Assembly: GCA_029983625.1 (NCBI GenBank)
Contig: JASBZF010000073.1
Location: 1 to 7,393 of the forward strand
Origin: Pauljensenia sp.
GTDB taxonomy: Bacteria; Actinomycetota; Actinomycetes; Actinomycetales; Actinomycetaceae
Direction: 5' to 3'
Length of the DNA stretch: 7,393 nt
This document shows, in pieces, positions 1 to 4,102 of the stretch. Below the pieces are notes generated by a model. It ran no database searches, was not told the origin of the DNA, and saw only the letters and a program-made list of their open reading frames with translations. Every line of letters starts with the position of its first letter. The stretch's first letter is position 1. A program made the translations under genes and the position numbers.

Positions 1-717
1 GAAGCAGGTCCGGGCACCGCAGTGTTACGCAACAACCCGGCGCATCATGTCGGAGATGACCGTGAACTGGTGAAGGCGCGTCGTCTTCGTCTCGCACGTG
101 ATCTGGGGCGTGAGGTCGTCTGGATGAATCAGACACATTCGACGCGCATAGCGGTCCTCACCTATTCATCTGCGGGGCCACATCTGATGATCGAGGGCGA
201 GCCTGTTCCATACACTCTTGGTGATCCTCTTGTTCATATCGAAGCTGACGGACTCATCATTGATACGCGCACCTGGCCGAAAGCTCCGGCTGCCGCTGTG
301 ATGACCGCCGATTGCCTCCCCGTTTTACTTGCTGGCGACTCCGGCCTCATCGCAGCTGTCCATGCGGGGCGGCGCGGTCTTCTTGGTGGGATCCTCACGC
401 AAGCGCTTGCCACCATGCGCGCCATTGCTGATACTCCCATTCGGGCTTTCATCGCGCCCGCGATCTGCGGGCGCTGCTATGAAGTGCCAGAGAACATGCG
501 TGCTGCGTGTGAAAGGACGCTCCCTGGCTCTTCGTCGATCACCTCGTGGGGCACTCCCGCCCTCGATCTCGTTGCCGCTGGGCGTCACCAATTGCAAAGC
601 GCAGGATGTGTGGAAGTGCATTGTGATCCTCGATGTACTTTTGAAGACGAACACCTGCATTCTTACCGGCGTCACCAAGGATGCGGACGAAACGCGGCAC
701 TCATTTACCGGGAGTGA
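1..717 (+). CDS. pgeF: PgeF/YfiH-family peptidoglycan editing factor, 5' partial
   Basis: This is a multicopper-oxidase-like (laccase-fold) protein of the YfiH/YlmD/PgeF family. E. coli PgeF removes misincorporated L-Ser from muropeptide precursors; other members are reported as purine nucleosidases or phosphorylases, so the substrate here is uncertain. The visible 238 residues carry the family signature: HHVGDD (15-20), NQTHS with His46, EADGLI (81-86), MTADCLPVLL with Cys105, HAGRRG with His121, AICGRCYEV (154-162) and a C-terminal SYRRHQGCGR. His46, Cys105 and His121 fit the usual metal triad. The frame is open to base 1, and the first visible residues lie inside the domain, so the true start is upstream. 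The GTG at 22 would remove part of the N-terminal fold and is not the start. The expected Trp of HAGWRG is Arg here, which I believe is common in Actinobacteria. In this phylum the gene normally lies just downstream of ftsZ. Confidence 0.93.
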   Translation, partial: EAGPGTAVLRNNPAHHVGDDRELVKARRLRLARDLGREVVWMNQTHSTRIAVLTYSSAGPHLMIEGEPVPYTLGDPLVHIEADGLIIDTRTWPKAPAAAVMTADCLPVLLAGDSGLIAAVHAGRRGLLGGILTQALATMRAIADTPIRAFIAPAICGRCYEVPENMRAACERTLPGSSSITSWGTPALDLVAAGRHQLQSAGCVEVHCDPRCTFEDEHLHSYRRHQGCGRNAALIYRE

Positions 718-744
718 ATCTGGCGACCTTGCGACTCGCCGATT
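717..744 (+). terminator. Terminator-like hairpin at the pgeF stop
   Basis: AATC-t-GGCGA (717-726) pairs with TCGCC-GATT (736-744), giving 9 base pairs with one bulged T and a 9-nt loop. GTCTTTCCC follows, which is only weakly T-rich. The stem begins on the last base of the pgeF stop codon. It could end or attenuate transcription between pgeF and sepF. The poor U-tract keeps confidence low. Confidence 0.4.
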
Positions 745-782
745 GTCTTTCCCAAGTCAAGGACTGCGTCGCACTACGGTAA

Positions 783-807
783 CCTCAGCCGACTCGGGTG
801 AGGAGAG
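783..807 (+). promoter_or_regulatory. Dyad overlapping the sepF Shine-Dalgarno
   Basis: A 21-bp inverted repeat spans 783-803. CCTCA (783-787) mirrors TGAGG (799-803), and CCGA (789-792) mirrors TCGG (794-797), centred on C793. The only mismatched pair is G788/G798. The right arm runs into the Shine-Dalgarno AGGAGAG (801-807), which lies 5 nt before the ATG at 813 and fixes that start over the GTG at 798. As RNA the dyad would fold into a short stem with a 3-nt loop that covers part of the ribosome binding site. As DNA it could be an operator. Neither role is proven. Confidence 0.5.
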
Positions 808-812
808 AAACA

Positions 813-1286
813 ATGGCGGATTCATTTGGCGCAAAGGCGCGGAAGTTCATGGGATGGTACTCAGAGGATGATGTCGTCGAAGACCAGGAACGTTTCGAGG
901 ACTTTAGCATCGCTCCCGTCACTGAAATCGCTCCTATTGAACGCACTTCAGAGCCTTCCGTCCTTGCTCCTGTCCGCAAAGAAACTCGTGATCTTGAAGC
1001 TGCTTCGCAGCTGTCCCGCATCGTCACCGTTCACCCGAGTGCCTACTCTGACGCTGTGACGATCGGAGAGGCATTCCGCTCTGGCACGCCCGTCATCATG
1101 AACCTTTCGGATATGAACGATGAGGACGCGCGTCGTCTCGTTGATTTCGCTGCGGGACTGACCTTCGGTCTTCATGGTGTGATCGAGCGCGTCACGAACC
1201 GTGTGTTCCTCCTGTCTCCGCGTAGCGTCGAAGTCACAGGTGATGTGCAAGCGTCGCGTCGCGGCTCTGTCTTTAACCAGGGCTGA
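813..1286 (+). CDS. sepF: Cell division protein SepF
   Basis: SepF links FtsZ to the cytoplasmic membrane at the division septum. In Actinobacteria, which lack FtsA, it is the main FtsZ membrane anchor. The 157-residue product has the family architecture. It starts with a short N-terminal segment (MADSFGAKARKFMGWY) suited to an amphipathic membrane-binding helix. An acidic, Pro/Glu-containing linker (about 17-65) follows. The C-terminal SepF domain (about 70-142) contains TVHPSAYSDAVTIGEAF, VIMNLSDM, DARRLVDFAAGL and VFLLSPRSVEV. The ATG at 813 is chosen because the helix begins there and a strong AGGAGAG lies 5 nt upstream; the GTG at 798 would lie within that ribosome binding region. The stop is 4 bp before the yggT start, so the two are almost certainly co-transcribed. 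The usual actinobacterial neighbour yggS is missing upstream. Confidence 0.96.
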   Translation: MADSFGAKARKFMGWYSEDDVVEDQERFEDFSIAPVTEIAPIERTSEPSVLAPVRKETRDLEAASQLSRIVTVHPSAYSDAVTIGEAFRSGTPVIMNLSDMNDEDARRLVDFAAGLTFGLHGVIERVTNRVFLLSPRSVEVTGDVQASRRGSVFNQG

Positions 1287-1290
1287 TCGG

Positions 1291-1605
1291 GTGCTTTCAC
1301 TTCTCGGAACGGCGATTACACTCCTCGCGAATCTGTACCTCCTGGTTTTGATCGTCAGAATGGTGATCGATTGGGTGCAGTTCCTTGCTCCCGCTTTCAC
1401 TCCGCGCGGCCTCGTCCTCGTCCTTGCTAATGCGGTGTACGCGCTCACGGATCCGCCGATTCGCGCTCTGCGTAGGGTTGTGCCGCCTTTACGCCTCGGC
1501 TCTGGTATCGCACTTGATCTTGGCTTCATGATCGTTTTCATTGCGGTTGTGCTGATCGGGAATCTCGGTCGTTTTCTCTCTGTGGTCGGCTACGGACTGC
1601 TTTGA
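1291..1605 (+). CDS. yggT: YggT family small membrane protein
   Basis: This 104-residue integral membrane protein belongs to the YggT family, whose biochemical role is unsettled. It is repeatedly found beside sepF and has been linked to division, envelope stability and osmotic response. Two hydrophobic segments are visible: about residues 3-25 (LLGTAITLLANLYLLVLIV) and about 73-96 (IALDLGFMIVFIAVVLIG). The family signature lies between them: VYALTDPPIRALRRVVPPLRLG. I chose the GTG at 1291 because it starts just before the first membrane segment and AGGG (1279-1282) lies 8 nt upstream. An in-frame ATG at 1201 would add 30 basic, Cys-containing residues that merely read sepF in another frame. 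The gene follows sepF by 4 bp, with its ribosome binding site inside the sepF 3' end, which suggests translational coupling. Confidence 0.92.
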   Translation: MLSLLGTAITLLANLYLLVLIVRMVIDWVQFLAPAFTPRGLVLVLANAVYALTDPPIRALRRVVPPLRLGSGIALDLGFMIVFIAVVLIGNLGRFLSVVGYGLL

Positions 1606-1619
1606 GTAAGAGGTATTCG

Positions 1620-1653
1620 CCACGTTGTCAGACAAAATGTGGTGATTGTTGTT
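1620..1653 (+). terminator. Putative intrinsic terminator after yggT
   Basis: CCACGTT (1620-1626) pairs with AATGTGG (1636-1642), giving 7 base pairs including one G-U, around a 9-nt loop. TGATTGTTGTT (1643-1653), fairly T-rich, follows. The hairpin starts 15 bp past the yggT stop and precedes the probable wag31 promoter. Its position suits the end of a sepF-yggT transcript. The stem is short and the U-tract interrupted, so partial read-through is likely. Confidence 0.45.
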
Positions 1654-1679
1654 CCTGTGGCGTGTGTGTCGGTTATGAT
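1649..1679 (+). promoter_or_regulatory. Candidate SigA-type promoter for wag31
   Basis: TATGAT at 1674-1679 is one base from the TATAAT consensus. The -35 region is weaker: TTGTTC at 1649-1654 gives a 19-bp spacing, and TTCCTG at 1652-1657 gives 16 bp. Transcription would start near 1686, leaving a leader of about 90 nt before the wag31 ATG. Actinobacterial -35 boxes are often poorly conserved. The gap position and the need for strong wag31 expression support the call. Confidence 0.45.
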
Positions 1680-1692
1680 GTGCGATGATGTG
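1675..1692 (+). repeat. Tandem ATGATGTG direct repeat at the -10/+1 region
   Basis: The 8-mer ATGATGTG occurs at 1675-1682 and again at 1685-1692, exactly 10 bp apart and so on the same face of the helix. The pair overlaps the predicted -10 box and start site of the wag31 promoter. It could be a regulator-binding pair or a chance low-complexity run. Confidence 0.45.
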
Positions 1693-1779
1693 TCAATGAG
1701 TGGTCATCGTCGGCCGCTCAGATGCGCGACCGGCATTCCAATCGGGCCCGCATCGATCCCATGACCGAGAGGCGAGGAA

Positions 1780-2397
1780 ATGGCCCTGCTCACCACCGAA
1801 GATGTCTTGAACAAGAAGTTCCAGTACGTCAAGTTCCGCGAGGGATACGACCAGGTTGAGGTAGATGAGTTCCTTGATGAGGTCGTTTCGACGATCTACT
1901 CCCTGAATGTGGAAAATCAGGATCTCAAGGAAAAACTCGAAGCCGCTGAGCGCCGCATCGCTGAACTCTCGGCTGGCGCTGAATCACTTCCGGCTGAAAC
2001 CTTCGTCGAAGAAGTTCAGGTCGTCGAAGAAGAACCGAGTGCAGAGCCTGAGCCGGTTGCTCCGCTCGTTGCTGCTCCGGCTGTTGCTGTTGAACCTGAA
2101 GCCGCTCAGTCTGCGACTTCGATGCTTGCTCTAGCTCAGCGTGTCCACGACGAGTATGTCCGTGACGGCAAGGAAGAGTCTGAGCGCATCATCGCTGAGG
2201 CGCGCGCTAAGGGCGATGAGATTGTTGCCGATGCTCAAAGCCAGCACGAGACTATCCTCGCCCAGCTCGACCACCAGCGTGGTCTGCTGGAGACGAAGAT
2301 CAACGAACTTCGTACCTTTGAGGCTGAATACCGTTCCAACCTTCGCGGTCACCTTGAAGGTCTCCTCAAAGAGGTCGATGGGGGAGTCGGAGCCTGA
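1780..2397 (+). CDS. wag31: DivIVA/Wag31 polar growth protein
   Basis: DivIVA-family coiled-coil protein (Wag31/Ag84 in mycobacteria). It binds negatively curved membrane at poles and septa and recruits the machinery for polar peptidoglycan synthesis. The 205 residues divide into three parts. The N-terminal lipid-binding domain (1-64) has MALLTTEDVLNKKFQ, KFREGYDQVEVDEFLDEV and a following coiled coil. Phe19-Arg20 align with the membrane-inserting Phe-Arg pair of Bacillus subtilis DivIVA. A Glu/Pro/Ala/Val-rich linker covers about 65-112. A second coiled coil (about 113-200) contains ALAQRVHDEYVRDGKEESERI and ends in EYRSNLRGHLEGLLKEV. The ATG at 1780 has GAGAGG (1767-1772) 7 nt upstream and gives the canonical N-terminus. 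The protein is shorter than the 260-residue M. tuberculosis Wag31, mainly because of a reduced linker and tail. It probably has its own promoter and a hairpin follows it. Confidence 0.96.
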   Translation: MALLTTEDVLNKKFQYVKFREGYDQVEVDEFLDEVVSTIYSLNVENQDLKEKLEAAERRIAELSAGAESLPAETFVEEVQVVEEEPSAEPEPVAPLVAAPAVAVEPEAAQSATSMLALAQRVHDEYVRDGKEESERIIAEARAKGDEIVADAQSQHETILAQLDHQRGLLETKINELRTFEAEYRSNLRGHLEGLLKEVDGGVGA

Positions 2398-2414
2398 TCG
2401 GTATCCTGTGTTCC

Positions 2415-2450
2415 TGATGGCGGTGGTGCCCGGTGGTGCCGCCGCCATCA
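2415..2450 (+). terminator. Very stable 16-bp hairpin between wag31 and lspA
   Basis: Positions 2415-2430 pair with 2435-2450 through 16 consecutive pairs (three are G-U), closed by the tetraloop CGGT. The outer nine, TGATGGCGG/CCGCCATCA, are all Watson-Crick. The stem starts 17 bp after the wag31 stop. No T-run follows, so it resembles the I-shaped, tail-less terminators proposed in Actinobacteria, or a processing and stability element. As lspA follows within 23 bp with no clear promoter of its own, partial read-through (attenuation) is the simplest reading. Confidence 0.65.
2421..2440 (+). repeat. Perfect tandem 10-bp repeat inside the hairpin
   Basis: CGGTGGTGCC occurs twice head to tail at 2421-2430 and 2431-2440 with no spacer. 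The repeat supplies the inner stem and loop of the wag31-lspA hairpin, so copy-number change would lengthen or shorten that stem. Confidence 0.8.
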
Positions 2451-2472
2451 GCGCATGAAAGCGGAAAGTGTC

Positions 2473-2982
2473 ATGGAGTCCACGTTCACACGCGCGAAGA
2501 GCTGTGTTGCCCCAAGAGGCATGATCCTTTCAGCTCTGATCGCTTTTGTCGCTGTCGCCGCGGATCAGTTCACGAAGCTGTGGGCACTGTCCGCACTCGC
2601 TGACGGACATCGAATCGGACTCATCGGTGAACACCTGTCTTTGGTTCTGACCCGGAACTCCGGTGCGGCATTTTCCCTTGGAGCATCCTCAACCTGGATC
2701 TTCACGCTTCTTACCCTGGTGATCATCGCAGTCCTGCTCTACGCTCTGCTTTTTGCGCCTTCGCTGCGGCTTGCAGCTGCGATTGGCCTGCTTTTAGGTG
2801 GGGCACTCGGCAACCTTATTGATCGTCTGATCCAGCCGCCCTCCTTTGCTCAAGGGCACGTCATCGACTTTATCGATTACGGCGGATTCTTCGTCGGTAA
2901 TGTTGCCGACATTTGGATCGTTGTGGGTGCGTTCTGGCTTGCGGTCGAGATGATTATGAACGAGAAGGCGAAACATGAGTGA
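2473..2982 (+). CDS. lspA: Lipoprotein signal peptidase (signal peptidase II)
   Basis: Integral membrane aspartic protease that cleaves the signal peptide of diacylglyceryl-modified prolipoproteins after Lgt has acted. The 169-residue product has four hydrophobic segments and the family motifs: DQFTKLWAL (31-39), [11 protein letters not shown] (60-70), [10 protein letters not shown] (109-118) with catalytic Asp117, and [15 protein letters not shown] (141-155) with catalytic Asp146. Family members often have FNxAD at the second site; here Phe is replaced by Gly but Asn and Asp remain. I prefer the ATG at 2473, which has GGAAAG (2463-2468) 4 nt upstream. The ATG at 2455 directly follows the hairpin and has no ribosome site. 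The ATG at 2521 is also in frame, just before the first membrane helix, but its AAGAGG is only 1 nt away. The 3' end overlaps the next gene by 8 bp. Confidence 0.95.
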   Translation: MESTFTRAKSCVAPRGMILSALIAFVAVAADQFTKLWALSALADGHRIGLIGEHLSLVLTRNSGAAFSLGASSTWIFTLLTLVIIAVLLYALLFAPSLRLAAAIGLLLGGALGNLIDRLIQPPSFAQGHVIDFIDYGGFFVGNVADIWIVVGAFWLAVEMIMNEKAKHE

Positions 2983-3892
2983 CACTCGTTTTCTTCCCGT
3001 TCCTGATGCGCTCATCGGTGAGCGCGTGGATGCAGCCTTAGCGCGGATGCTCGGCATACCGCGCGCGCAAGTGGCGGGACTCATCGAGGACGGGCATGTT
3101 CTGATCAACGCTCATCCCGCCGTGAAGTCCACGCGACTTGCTGCGCCCGACCTTATTGAAGTGACGATCCCCACTCCAGATGACACTTCCGTGCCGATCG
3201 TCGGAATGGACATTCTGTACGACGATGAAGACATCGTTGTTGTTGATAAACCCGTAGGGGTTGCAGCACATACGGGACCGGGCTGGTTTGGGCCGACGGT
3301 TCTTGGGAATCTTGAAGCAGCCGGATACCGGATCACCGGCTATGGTCCTCCTGAACGTCAAGGAATTGTCCACCGGCTCGATGTGGGGACTTCAGGTGCG
3401 ATGATGGTCGCGAAATCTGAACTCGCCTATTCGGTGATGAAACGCGCCTTTAAAGAACGGACGGTGACGAAGATCTATCACGCTCTCGTCTGTGGGCATA
3501 TGGATCCCCCGATTGGCACAATCGAAGCGCCGATTGGCCGTCATCCTTCTCGTGAGTGGCGTATGGCGGTGATCGAAGGTGGTAAGAATGCCATTACGCA
3601 CTACGACACTCTTGAACTGATGGCGGGCGCTTCCCTCCTGGAAGTGCATTTAGAAACGGGACGCACCCACCAGATCCGTGTCCATATGGCTGCGCTTGGA
3701 CACCCGTGCGTGGGGGATCTTTTCTACGGGGCTGATCCTGTGATGGCGGCGCGAGTGGGGCTTGAGCGTCAGTGGCTCCACGCGGTTGAACTTGCCTTTG
3801 CACATCCGCGCACGGGGGTGCCGGTGTCTGTGCGCGCCCCCTATCCGCCTGATCTGGTGCAAGCTGCGGACATCCTCAGGAATCCCGCATAG
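2975..3892 (+). CDS. rluD: RluA/RluD-family 23S rRNA pseudouridine synthase
   Basis: Pseudouridine synthase of the RluA family; E. coli RluD modifies U1911, U1915 and U1917 of helix 69 in 23S rRNA. The exact target here is not provable from sequence. The 305 residues start with an S4-like RNA-binding domain (about 14-65: [33 protein letters not shown]). The catalytic domain has [13 protein letters not shown] (89-101), [18 protein letters not shown] (130-147) with catalytic Asp136, KIYHALV (166-172) and [21 protein letters not shown] (228-248). The ATG at 2975 has GAGAAGG (2962-2968) 6 nt upstream and overlaps the lspA stop by 8 bp, which implies translational coupling. The lspA-rluD pairing is conserved across Actinobacteria and Firmicutes and likely reflects a shared operon rather than a shared pathway. 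The length is normal and no key residue is missing. Confidence 0.94.
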   Translation: MSDTRFLPVPDALIGERVDAALARMLGIPRAQVAGLIEDGHVLINAHPAVKSTRLAAPDLIEVTIPTPDDTSVPIVGMDILYDDEDIVVVDKPVGVAAHTGPGWFGPTVLGNLEAAGYRITGYGPPERQGIVHRLDVGTSGAMMVAKSELAYSVMKRAFKERTVTKIYHALVCGHMDPPIGTIEAPIGRHPSREWRMAVIEGGKNAITHYDTLELMAGASLLEVHLETGRTHQIRVHMAALGHPCVGDLFYGADPVMAARVGLERQWLHAVELAFAHPRTGVPVSVRAPYPPDLVQAADILRNPA

Positions 3893-4102
3893 GGCTTTCC
3901 CTCTCGCCCTCGTGCTTTCCCCTGTCTCCTTCTATTCGCGCCGCTTTTGCTTGCTTCGCATATGTTCTGTGCGCGAATGTGCTTAAGGTCATGCGCTTGA
4001 GCGACAGATACCCGATCTGTGCTTGCTGATCTGGAACGTGAGGCGCAGCTGATCTGCGAAGCGAAGGTGCCTGGGGGCCTGCTCAGCACTAGGATCGAAG
4101 GC
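3893..4102 (+). promoter_or_regulatory. Intergenic leader between rluD and dnaE
   Basis: This 210-bp spacer has two parts. Bases 3893-3958 are strikingly pyrimidine-rich on the + strand and hold no convincing terminator; the best is a 5-bp AGGGC/GCCCT stem starting in the rluD stop codon. Bases 4004-4089 hold three small dyads and a direct repeat: ACAGAT/ATCTGT (4004-4020), CGCAG/CTGCG (4044-4058), an imperfect 8-bp stem at 4067-4089, and GCTGATCTG at 4025-4033 and 4048-4056. AGGA at 4091-4094, 8 nt before ATG 4103, is the probable dnaE ribosome binding site. I found no good -35/-10 pair, although dnaE probably needs a promoter here. The dnaE frame is open back to 4001. Confidence 0.5.

Noticed and set aside
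22..717. pgeF starting at the GTG at 22
   Set aside because: The frame is open to base 1 and the homologous N-terminal region begins upstream, so the gene is cut by the window edge rather than starting here.
329..871. 180-codon + frame overlapping pgeF and the start of sepF
   Set aside because: It reads the out-of-phase strand of two clearly recognised genes and shows no domain. It is a shadow.
948..1541. 197-codon - strand frame opposite sepF and yggT
   Set aside because: Arg/Thr/Ser-rich translation with no motif, lying fully opposite two well-supported genes.
1201..1605. YggT starting at the ATG at 1201
   Set aside because: The extra 30 residues are sepF read in another frame. GTG 1291 has a good AGGG site and gives the standard family length.
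2455..2982. LspA starting at the ATG at 2455
   Set aside because: It lies 4 bases after the stable hairpin with no Shine-Dalgarno. The ATG at 2473 is better placed.
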